The notes below the pieces were generated by a model. It searched no databases. It saw nothing but the letters and a program-made list of their open reading frames with translations, and had not been told where the DNA came from. Shown piece by piece: positions 27,460 through 36,970 of a stretch of 64,000 nt of DNA (positions are counted from its first letter, which is position 1; the number at the start of each line of letters is the position of its first letter). The position numbers and the translations under genes were made by a program. The DNA comes from Glandiceps talaboti (taxonomy: Eukaryota; Hemichordata; Enteropneusta; Spengelidae): contig NC_135552.1 of NCBI RefSeq assembly GCF_964340395.1, positions 3,267,017-3,331,016 on the forward strand, in the 5' to 3' direction.

Positions 27460-27740
27460 AAAAAAACCCAAAAAACCTTTATTTATACTGGATAGTTCTT
27501 TAAGGATTTAAACGCTTGTCTCCCAAGAAGTCCAGTGAGGGCCATCCCTCATGGGTTCAGTGTTAATGCAGGAGGAAACCAGAGTACCCGGGGAAAACCT
27601 GCGTTGTTCGGTAGAGTCAAACTGAACGACACTCTTCTTACTTACAGCGTGGTAAATTTAATCGAACCCTGAATGGGGTTCGAACCCCGACCGCAGTGGT
27701 AAGAGGCAAGTGGTTTAACCATTTGGCCACCGACAACCCT
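27460..27740 (-). mobile_element. tRNA-derived SINE
   Basis: On the minus strand the head reads GGTTGTCGGTGGCCAAATGG, which contains a pol III A-box-like TGGCCAAATGG (about 27717-27730). About 30 bases on lies GGGGTTCGAACCCC, a perfect B box, at 27675-27688. The body includes TTTTCCCCGGGTACTCTGG and GGGATGGCCCTCACTGGAC and ends in an A/T-rich tail near 27465. That is the layout of a tRNA-derived SINE. The body is shared with a second, 5'-truncated copy at 30395-30500. I cannot name the family. Confidence 0.85.
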
Positions 27741-27741
27741 A

Positions 27742-27880
27742 AACCATACCATACCATACCACACCACACCACGCCATGCCATGCCATACCACACCATACC
27801 ATACCACACCACACCATACCACACCGTACCATGCCATGCCATACCATACCATAACCCGTGACCATACCATACCATACCAT
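27742..27880. repeat. (ACCAT/ACCAC)n pentamer repeat, right block
   Basis: ACCAT, ACCAC and GCCAT pentamers immediately upstream of the SINE head. Frames reading WYGMVWYG are artefacts. Confidence 0.9.
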
Positions 27881-28265
27881 ATCAACCATAATAAATAATA
27901 AATGATTGAATGAATGAATAAATAAATAAATATATAACAAGACTTCATGTTTACGTCCATTGACAGTTGATATTTTTTCGTCGATAAATGGAGTACTGTA
28001 TAAAATAATATATTAATTCAAATATGTTTCCCATGTGTCTAAAATTGTAATTCAATACTTGAAATTAAACTAGTAAACTTTGTAACACAATGGCTGACAG
28101 TTGTGATACGATCTCTGATATCCATCACCCGAGACTTTAGTAAAAGTATTGTAATTTGTATTAGCGTCAACACTTGTATAACTTGAATATAGCGTATGTC
28201 ACAAAATCGGGACCGAGTGAGTGTTCGGGTGAATCTGCACATCGTATACCCATACATGCATATGT

Positions 28266-28302
28266 CCAACCAACCAACCAACCAACCAACCAACCAACCA
28301 AT
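28266..28302. repeat. (CCAA)n microsatellite
   Basis: About eight CCAA tetramers just before the 72-bp array. Confidence 0.93.
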
Positions 28303-28326
28303 AGCCAAATTATTAGTTATATTGGT

Positions 28327-28686
28327 GGTTGAAAAAATGGCGATGTTCTTAGAAATATCGATAGTTCACTACACCATAGACCCACCATGCTGGAGGGTGG
28401 TTGAAAAAATGGCGATGTTCCCAAGAATATCGGTAGTTCACTACACTATAGACCCACCATGCTGGAGGGTGGTTGAAAAAATGGCGATGTTCCCAAGAAT
28501 ATCGATAGTTCACTACACTATAGACCAACCATGCTGGAGGGTGGTTGAAAAAATGGCGATGTTCCTAGAAATATCGGTAGTTCACTACACCATAGACCCA
28601 CCATGCTGGAGGGTGGTTGAAAAAATGGCGATGTTCCTAGAAATATCGGTAGTTCACTACACCATAGACCCACCATGCTGGAGGGT
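28327..28686. repeat. Minisatellite, 72-bp unit, exactly 5 copies
   Basis: The unit begins GGTTGAAAAAATGGCGATG, includes CACTACACCATAGACCCACC and ends ATGCTGGAGGGT. The 72-bp period is 24 codons, so a plus frame of 169 codons stays open. Copies alternate CCTAGAAATAT/CCCAAGAATAT, changing Leu-Glu to Pro-Arg. No start context, domain or splice support, so I treat it as non-coding. Confidence 0.92.
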
Positions 28687-28850
28687 TTATGACTACACTT
28701 ATTAAATATTAATGTCTATACTGCATGTAGGATAAGTGATGGTCTCTTTCTAAAATGATACTTTCACTGGAAATGGGATTAGATGTCACGTGTCTTAGCA
28801 CGTCAGCTAAAACCATTCACACTCTCTGTGAGTTGACTGAAGATTTGATG

Positions 28851-29411
28851 TTCAAACCATAGACCCTACGTATATACCGTACAAAGGGGTTCTATGTTCA
28901 AACCATAGACCCTACGTACATACCCTACAAAGGGGTTCTATGTTCAAACCATAGATCTTACGTATATACCGTACAAAGGGGTTCTATGTTCAAACCATAG
29001 ACCCTACGTACATACCCTACAAAGGGGTTCTATGTTCAAACCATAGATCTTACGTATATACCCTACAAAGGGGTTCTATGTTCAAACCATAGACCCTACG
29101 TATATACCCTACAAAGGGGTTCTATGTTCAAACCATAGATCTTACGTATATACCCTACAAAGGGGTTCTATGTTCAAACCATAGACCCTACGTATATACC
29201 CTACAAAGGGGTTCTATGTTCAAACCATAGACCCTACGTATATACCCTACAAAGGGGGTCTATGTTCAAACCATATACCCTACGTATATACCCTACAAAG
29301 GGGGTCTATGTTCAAACCATAGACCCTACGTATATACCTTACAAAGGGGTTCTATGTTCAAACCATAGATCCTACGTATATACCCTACAAGGGGGTCTAT
29401 GTTCAAACCAT
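28851..29411. repeat. Minisatellite, 46-bp unit, 12 copies
   Basis: The unit begins TTCAAACCATAGACCCTACG, continues TATATACCCTACAAAG and ends GGGTTCTATG. CATAGACCC near the start and GGGTTCTATG at the end are near-complementary, so each unit can form a hairpin. Its CATAGACCC core is shared with the neighbouring 72-bp array. Confidence 0.95.
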
Positions 29412-30394
29412 GCGTAAATTTGTTGTGGGTGCCTGGCTGGCCATATGTAATGGGTCCCAGACATGTATATACTATCAAGTGTAATGTTCCATGGACGCAC
29501 AGCCAGACAAGGTTACATCTTGTATACCTTTAGGCTCTACTCGTTGTAATAAAAATGTATGGGAAAAATAGCAGATTTAAATCTCAAAATGTATGTTCTT
29601 GTTCAACTCACACAGCCTTTCCAATCATCAAAGCGTACTTTTGTACATGTGTCGATATGATATACATGTACAACCCAGCAAGGAATCAACCATTCACGTG
29701 ATTGTTTAAAGTTATAGTTATATCATAGACCCGTTGGTGGAGGGTCTATGTGGAAAACAAAAGTTAAAATCTGAGACAAACAACAGCTGTTTCGATGACA
29801 AGTTTTCCCACACTCAAAGTGTTGCTATTATGAGTCAATAGGTTGCAATTATAACAATGGCATAACTGATCAATACCTAACATGTTAACACCTATTAAAC
29901 CAGTAAATCATGTACATCCCTTGTAATATTTTGATGATCATGTAGGCCTAGGTGTAAACCTCAGACCACTGTGGTCTGAGTGTAAACACAATAGTCACAT
30001 CGTTGCACGTAAACATATACAGAAACAACCACTTGGTACAATCACCGTACGTCTTAAATAAGAAGCATCAAAACATCATTATTTAACTTTTAGTAAATAA
30101 CACGTTCTGTGAAATAAAGACAGTATGATGATGGTGTATAAACATTGTACATAACTGGGACAATCTACAGTCTCAATTATACATCCATGATGGCACTGTG
30201 AATGTATGGAAGTATAACATGATGAAGGTAAGAGATAGAAATGGTCGCATTGTCTCGTGGGATCTCGTTAGATCTGCCGCGAGACGGAACATACCTTATA
30301 AAAGTTATTCACGAGAACATGATTTCAGTATAGTGCTATGTTAGATCATAGACCTTACACGAAATTAGATCTGTCGTATTCTTTATTCTTTACT
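29412..30394. other. Non-coding spacer with two small hairpins
   Basis: Hairpins lie at 29724-29750 (CATAGACCC/GGGTCTATG) and 29960-29980 (CTCAGACCAC/GTGGTCTGAG, one-base loop). No gene recognised. Confidence 0.5.
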
Positions 30395-30500
30395 TCATTT
30401 ATAAATAAACAATATTTATTTATATTGGATGGTATACAAACACTTATCTCCCAAGAAGTACAGCGAGGGCCATCCCTTAAGGGTATAGTTTTAATTTACT
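30395..30500 (-). mobile_element. SINE fragment (3' portion)
   Basis: TATTTATAT, CTCCCAAGAAGTACAGCGAG and GGCCATCCCTTAAGGG follow the order of the 3' half of the SINE at 27460-27740, with about 15-20% difference. The tRNA-like head is absent, as in 5'-truncated insertions. Confidence 0.75.
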
Positions 30501-30644
30501 TATTAATGTCACATGATCTCCGTGTCCATGGTTACAATATCAATTTCAAAAGAATAACACAAAGTTCACTATGATTCAATCTAACATTAGAACGTTTGAG
30601 TGATTGTTTATGCAATACACCTGCCGTGATGTCGGAGTTTAATT

Positions 30645-30793
30645 TAGTCTTGCTGCTAGACGTTAGGGCTTTCTTCCACTATGATAAACGAACGAAGTTC
30701 GCAGTGAGGGCTTGCCCGCACTCGGATGTTCCATCCTCGATAGTGATGTTTGGTCGTGTGTCGTATCGTATCGGAAGAACACCACAGGTCTAG
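30645..30793 (-). mobile_element. Interspersed repeat family copy C
   Basis: Inverted copy of the 3751-3904 / 25891-26050 element, running from GTCTTGCTGCTAGACGTTAG to GGTCTAGC. The nearby 65-codon frame is a repeat shadow. Confidence 0.7.
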
Positions 30794-31329
30794 CACATGT
30801 AGCAGCTAGACTAATCGATCGTCTGCTCGAGCGAGCTAGCGCTTCGTTTTGAAAGTGCGCCATCAACGTCGATGTAAGGTAAACCAGGAAGCTACCAAGC
30901 TACGATACGGGGACACATGTTGTTCTACAGTGAGAATGACTACTGTAGGTTTTCAAGTGTTTGTATTGATATTTTCGTTGAGAGGTGAACACTGAAAATA
31001 CACATCATATGTAAGCATTTTGCAAAAATATACAGTCACCGATCGTCGGCTCACTTCACACCTTTCACATACGTTGTTTACGTAATCATATATCGTACAC
31101 TTCAATTTGTATCATAAGTAGGTTTTTTTTTTCATTTTCTTTATTCATGTTTTTGTTATTCAATTATAAATATCCACAATCTTAGCTATTTATTGTTCCA
31201 TGATGCCCATGGTTCAAACTGTACTAGTTGTAACTGGAGTGTTATTTTTTTATCAGACAACCACAATATATTCAATGCAAATTGTTAAAATACCAATAAT
31301 TGGACATTGTACATGTAGTATTTTGATAT
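30794..31329. other. Non-coding spacer
   Basis: No gene, RNA or repeat recognised. Confidence 0.5.
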
Positions 31330-31335
31330 AGATCT

Positions 31336-31905
31336 CAGCAAGTGTGTGTTAAATGGGGAGCTGTTGTCTCCATTACCTTCACTGTTCTTAATGGCATTCA
31401 CCAAGGGGGATTTTATCGATTTTTTAAATGTTTACATTAATTGATGAGCTGAGCCATCGTTTGTCTTCTTATAAGGTTGGATGTCTGCTTAGTAGTAGAC
31501 TTTTGAATCACATTTCATATGCCAATGATTTAATTGTCTTCAATCCCACTAGCAAGGGCTTACAAAAGCTTATTCATGTTCACGAGATTTACGGTATTGA
31601 ACACGATATTATCTATAATCAGAGAAAAACAGTTTGTATTGTTGTCATGCCCAAAAACTTTAAGCTTGTAAACATCCCTGTTATTTCTTTGAATGATAAT
31701 AAGCTTTCGTTTGTCGACTCATACAAATATCTGGGTGTATTTGTTCTCAGTAGCTTCATGGATGATGATGATATTACTAGACAAATGCGATTACTTTATT
31801 TACATACGTGGTAACTTCCTATGCAGGAATTTTGCCTTTTGTTCTAGTGAAGTTAAGGTTAGGTTATTCAAGTCTTTTTGTTCTAAGGGAGTGTCTAGAT
31901 TTTAT
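31336..31905 (+). pseudogene. Non-LTR retrotransposon reverse-transcriptase fragment (dead)
   Basis: The segment holds the palm/thumb part of a LINE reverse transcriptase. An upstream piece resembles the NGIHQGG motif. Then come LIDELSHRLSSYKVGCLL, ISYANDLIVF, a basic loop with KLVNIPVISLNDNKLSF and VDSYKYLGVF. The catalytic Y-x-D-D is read YAND, so one of the two metal-binding aspartates is replaced. The frame breaks near 31400 and again near 31790, where homology continues in another frame (RNFAFCSSEVKVRLFKSFC). It then runs into a G-rich tract at 31909. Truncated at both ends, it is an old inactive insertion; the clade (jockey/CR1-like) is uncertain. Confidence 0.85.
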
Positions 31906-32224
31906 TTCCAAGGGGGGGGGGCGGAGGATTTTCAAGGGGCATCAATTTTGCTCAGGAAAAATGGGGGGGGGGGGGCTGAACAAAAATTTAACAATTTTCT
32001 AGGGGGTCATGGGAAAAAATCATGATTATTTAATTCAACATAAATCGACCTGCCACTTCTCAAGGTAACTTGTCCGCGAAGATGTGCAAGACTCGTTTCA
32101 CTATTGATGTGATCAGTATTATCATCTGTACATAAATTTTCTGAGCTATCACTATCACAATTGCCTCCATCACTCCATCACGTGCATTATTACAGAAGTG
32201 TCACTTTCAGTCTCAGAGTCACTA
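31906..32224. other. G-rich tracts and spacer after the LINE fragment
   Basis: G11 at 31912-31920 and G12 near 31965, separated by degenerate sequence. The words GAGTGTC(T/C)AGATTTTA at about 31889 recur at about 32693, marking another small dispersed repeat. No gene. Confidence 0.5.
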
Positions 32225-32466
32225 CTATGAATGTAGTGAGTATAATGTACGCAAATTGCGGCGGTAAGTTGCCGACGGTGACTTTTTAATGAATGACAAA
32301 CCCGTTCATCTGTAATACTAGCTTTTTTTGTTCGGGGCAGTTGTCCTTCGGGGGCAGTTGTCCTTCGGGGGCAATTGTCCGAGGGTAGTTGTCCTTCAGG
32401 GGCAATTATCCGGGGGGGGGGACAGTTGTCCGCCGGGGGCAGTTGTCTGGGGGGCAGTTGTCCTGT
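32225..32466. repeat. G-rich CAGTTGTCC module, copy 1
   Basis: ATGTAGTGAGTATAATGTAC and GCAAATTGCGGCGGTAAGTT lead into irregular repeats of GGGGGCAGTTGTCCTTCG. The same order recurs at 33247-33424. Repeated G runs could form quadruplexes on the plus strand. Confidence 0.75.
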
Positions 32467-32916
32467 TACCGAATAAACACACTGTACATAAACATTACTA
32501 CTATCTAAAACTCTCTTGACAAAATTATAAACACTTTTCCAGACAAGTTCACCGAAAGCCATAACGGAAAAAGAAACAAACACAGAACTTATACTACACC
32601 ACTTGGACAGATTAAAACATTTTCTAAAACAATTATTGTACGCAACTCGAACTTAAAATTAGATCACAGATGACAACAATACAAATTAGGGAGTGTCCAG
32701 ATTTTACTACCAGGGGGACCCTGGAGGAATTCCCCTTTTCCTTGTGTATTTGTTTCTTGCCCCCCTACAAAAGCTTGGGAAAAATTGATGGCCCCCTGCA
32801 AGTTCTTGATTTCCCCCCCCCCCCATAGACTAACACACATACACAAACATACCATACATACACAATGTATACGTACATGTACATATATGTATCATTATTG
32901 TATGTATGTATGTATG

Positions 32917-32947
<31 letters not shown>

Positions 32948-33033
32948 ATTTGTCTGTCTGTATACAATTACAAAACACACACACGCACATACACAGTTTC
33001 TCCAATGCGTCTTGATATGTTGATTGGCTCGTA
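32467..33033. repeat. Spacer with CATA/TATG microsatellite
   Basis: A C-rich stretch at 32812-32824 and TATG repeats at about 32898-32950. No gene recognised. Confidence 0.6.
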
Positions 33034-33111
33034 ACAATTATCACAGATGACAATAGAGTAAAACGTGCAAATGTGAGTATAAATTATGTGAATTACGGCG
33101 GTAAGTTAAAG

Positions 33112-34307
33112 CGATAAATACAATGATAATGAGTTAGAGATGTTATTCACAGTCAGCTTGACAAAATAAGACCAATCGTCGTAATAACATCCACACATCT
33201 TTTATGAATGACGTAACAATTATCACAGATAAAAATAGAGTAAAACATGTGAATGTAGTGAGTATAATGTATGCAAATTGCGGCGGTAAGTTGTAGTCCG
33301 GGGGGGGGGGGGGCAGTTGTCCTTCGGGGCAGTTGTCCGGGGGGCAATTGTCCTTCGGGGGCAATTGTCCGGGGGGCAGTTGTCCTTCGGGGGCAACTGT
33401 CCGGGGGGGGGGGCAGTTGTCCTAGAATCGTTTATTCATGCGTATGTACCATGATTCTCTACTGCAGGCACTGGACAGATATTCTTTAGTGACTGATGAC
33501 ATTACTTGTTTATGAATATTAGCTTGTCTCTTTTTCCATGGATAGTTTATTTTTAAGGATTTGTATATGTATATTCTCATTCCTAGTGTATTTCTTTAAT
33601 GTGGGCCTTGGGCCTGATCCAAACAATAAATAATAATAAAAGTAAATACATTAAAAAAAGCTTAGGGTCAGCAGTGAAAAACCAGGTCCTAACACAGGAT
33701 GATTTGCACAAAATAGACCGTTGCATTATGTTTAGGACAAGAATGTACGAAAATGGCTTGGCTAAATGAAGTGACAACTGCTCGTTCAAGAACAAAACGC
33801 CTTGATTAGTCCAAGTGCATCATCCCCGAAGATAAATAACGATCTAGCAGGTGACTCTGTTTAACTGAGAGGGTAAACCGTTGGCAGTTTGCAAAGATTT
33901 ATAAAAACATCGTAAAAATTAATGCCCCCGGCCTATACGTCCTAATTTTTTGTTGAGACGTCATGTTTACGTAAACGGGTTCCAGATGGAAAGGTCAAAG
34001 GTTATTCAGCGGGCGATATAACATGTATAGTAATAGTAGTTAGAATGTTTGTCGTTGCAATTTTTTCTGAGTAAAAAAGAAGTCACTTATTACGCAAGCG
34101 TTGAAAATGTCGATTTCTGTTTGTTGCCAATAAAAGGAGTAAAAATTATGAACTTGTCAATCTCGCCGACTTGCATGACTTGAATGCTATTTATCCGTTC
34201 GTTTTATGGTTGCCGTAAAGATGTGTGGTTGTTATTACGACGATTGGTCTTATTTTGTCAAGCTGACTGTGAATAACATCTCTAACTCATTATCATTGTA
34301 TTTATCG
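33112..34307. mobile_element. 1.2-kb segment bounded by 89-bp inverted repeats
   Basis: Arms 33112-33200 and 34219-34307 match in inverted orientation at 88 of 89 positions. The interior holds the second CAGTTGTCC module and no transposase. This could be a non-autonomous terminal-inverted-repeat transposon, or an inverted duplication by template switching. No clear target duplication flanks it. Confidence 0.7.
33236..33424. repeat. G-rich CAGTTGTCC module, copy 2
   Basis: Second copy of the module at 32225-32466, inside the inverted-repeat segment. Its leader (ACAATTATCACAGAT, AATAGAGTAAAAC) is itself repeated at about 33034 and 33208. The G run at 33300-33313 is 14 long. Confidence 0.75.
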
Positions 34308-34319
34308 TTTCATTTATTT

Positions 34320-34384
34320 ATGTTACTAGGTCACCACGGGGGTTTGAAGTAATGTTACTAGGTCACCACGGGGGTTTGAAGTAC
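34320..34384. repeat. 31-bp direct duplication
   Basis: ATGTTACTAGGTCACCACGG and GGGTTTGAAGTA occur twice in exact tandem. Confidence 0.9.
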
Positions 34385-36540
34385 TGTTTCGAGTCCGTTG
34401 ACGTCATGTAGAACAAAGTTCATCGCGACTTTAATATTGGTCAGTGTAGTTTGTGGCGGCTACTTTAAGCTTATTCCGCTCTCCACTCATTCACAAGTAA
34501 GTCGTATAATTTTATAATTATATCACTTGTATTTACGTTGTATTGAACAAAAACCTATGTCAACAAGTTTGAACAGTTTGATGTCATTTAGAAGCGATGA
34601 GACCAGAGAACAACCATCAATTACAATTATATACGGAGTCAAGTTTAGATTTATTCGATTGGAGACGCAGTATTTCTTGCCGTTCTTTCTTTTACTTCAT
34701 TTATTACCTAGAAATCTACATCATATGCCAACTATGCAGATTCCTGGCTACCGCAAGTATAATTTGCTGCTAGAAATGTTAATTATTGCTATGTCATTAG
34801 TCGATACCAAGATTCACAACAATCTACTAACACCCAAACGCAATGTTACCAGGAATGCATAGCTACGACGAGTGTCATACTGTACTACGTACCTAACATT
34901 GTCATGTCTATGCGTATTCATATGTTGTCAAAGATAACAGATGTATTATTTAGAAAAGATAATATCTACAGTACAGGTGACTATTGTTATGACCTTGGAG
35001 GTCAACAACCTATTGTTCCTGCCAATATGTATCTATACTTCTTGACTACATAGCAATAGTGTCACTTTACTTCTAAATGCAAAAATTTATAGGACTGTCA
35101 TTGTTTCTGTATTGTGCCTAATAGTAATTTACTTTGGTTTAATTCATACGTACAGTGCATTGGTCGTTTGCAACTGCTCGTCTTTCAGCTTTCAGGGTTA
35201 TAGCATATTTTCGGTTGTGAGTTATCTAGTATTGATAAAGTCGGTATTTGTACTGTTTACTTTGGCTTATTTCGCTATGTGTATGTGTCACATATATCAC
35301 TGAGTGTCTTTCCCGATATCTACAATGTATAGAGTTTACTAACGTGTCTAACAATCGCCGGGTACATGGTGTCCTGTTTTAGGTTAAAAATTGAAAGCTT
35401 GAAATTATCAACTAGAAACACAATATTAAACACCTTTGACACCCACTTGCTCAGGCGTGCAATCGTGCACTGTGAGAATTTCAAATAGTGCCTGCAGCCT
35501 GGCTACCGCAATATTCTTATCAGAGTTATCGTATGAGTGAAGTATATATAACTAGCGATTGCGTTTTTTAGCTTTGAAATCAGATTATTTCTCATCATCG
35601 GAAATACCATACGGCTTACTGATACGTTGAATTCACAAGAATTCGACCTTACTTAACCTTTCTATTGATATAAAACTGCTGCATACCACTAACTCCCATT
35701 GTGAGTTGTTTACTCAAATATTATAGATCGACCTCCTTTAATTGTTGGAATACTAGATTGAACCTCAGACCACTAACTGTTTTTAGTGGTCTGAGATTGA
35801 ACTATTGTACAGTAGTCTGACTGTAGGTGGTTTTTTAGAAGGAAGTGCTACATATTCCACTTTTGTACTGGACCATAATGTTATCCTGTTTTTTTTTGTA
35901 TTAAAGGCATTGAGTAACAACTGACTAAAAAGACGTATTAAAGTTGTTGTTTATACTTTCTGACATCTAATTTGACCTATATATGTATATTTTGACATGA
36001 TAGGCCACAGTGGCTAGTTGTCATAACTTGAACTGGGTCCGCATACGTATCACGTGGTCGTCAGGTTTAAAGGTTTTTAGGCAACGAATTTTTGTAGCCC
36101 CCTCCCGGCTACACATATTTTAATATGTAACTATACAGTACCCCCCCCCCCCCAATCCACTTCAGAGGTGGAAATTAACTTCAGCGTCCATACATAACGA
36201 TTAGAGTTTTCTTTACAAATATATGTGGGCTTTGCGAAAAATGTCTCACGTTGGCTAAACTTAGAGATACTTAGCAGCAGGAGGGCGTTCTCTTTCAATA
36301 TTGATTCTGGGCTGAAACAGAATCCCCTATGGTATCTAGTGGGGAGGGTGTGGGAGGAGCTGACAGTAGAGACCAGAGATCCTAAAGTCAAAATGAATAT
36401 ATTAATCTATGAATATATGAATAATGTTTAATCCAATTTCTGACTTATTCCGACTTACAGCTAGCAGTGTTCTGTGTCCAGTGTTCTTACAAAATCCGTA
36501 AGACAACGGGTTTTGATATCGATGGTTACATTTCATTTAG
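34385..36540. other. Intergenic DNA upstream of the P450
   Basis: No supported gene. A 111-codon plus frame at 34527-34862 lacks any domain. A strong donor-like CAAGTAAGT lies at 34494-34502 but has no identified partner. A CTCAGACCACTA hairpin lies at 35764-35795 and a C15 tract at 36139-36153. Confidence 0.45.
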
Positions 36541-36550
36541 AAACATCCTT

Positions 36551-36675
36551 ACTATTACGTTATACCATCACACTATTACGTCATACACCCTTACTATTAC
36601 GTCATACCATCCTTACTATTACGTCATACATCATACTTTTCCGTCATACCATACCATCCTTACTATTACGTCATA
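36551..36675 (+). promoter_or_regulatory. Cluster of TTACGTCA (bZIP/CRE-like) sites
   Basis: Four identical TTACGTCA octamers start at 36576, 36597, 36619 and 36666, with a variant TTACGTTA at 36555. They sit in a degenerate repeat of CATCCTTACTATTACGTCAT about 300-400 bp upstream of the P450 start. TTACGTCA contains the core bound by CREB/ATF-type bZIP factors. Intervals of 21, 22 and 47 bp put the first three on the same DNA face. It may equally be a small tandem repeat without function. Confidence 0.4.
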
Positions 36676-36970
36676 TCATCCAACTACGAAAACATGTAAC
36701 TGGTAGAGCTCTCAATTGGTATTCAGATATACCATTATATTGTGACGTAATTTCATGGTTACTACAAATTTCCATCCTTGGTTACCAAACCGTTTTGTGT
36801 ATACTCAATGTAGTGCTTGTACATATTTGATTCAAAATACGTTTTAGAGTGCATACTGTGTGTACATTTTGTAAAGTGACTTTAGCGGAAAATGAATCGT
36901 TTCTGTAAACTATGTCGCTTTAACAGTGATATATCTAATGAATTCTCGTGGCTATATCCTTTGTACAGGC

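Noticed and set aside
28196-28705. 169-codon frame with five 24-residue repeats
   Set aside because: It comes from a 72-bp minisatellite preceded by a CCAA microsatellite; substitutions alter charge and proline content between copies.
28851-29411. CRISPR-like array (46-bp units)
   Set aside because: Units are continuous tandem copies without unique spacers, in an animal genome.
31693-32025. 110-codon frame ending in a Gly-rich tail
   Set aside because: The first half is the frameshifted continuation of the LINE fragment and the rest is translation of G-rich tracts.
34527-34862. 111-codon plus frame upstream of the P450
   Set aside because: No domain, no recognisable family and an isolated position; I could not link it to any exon.
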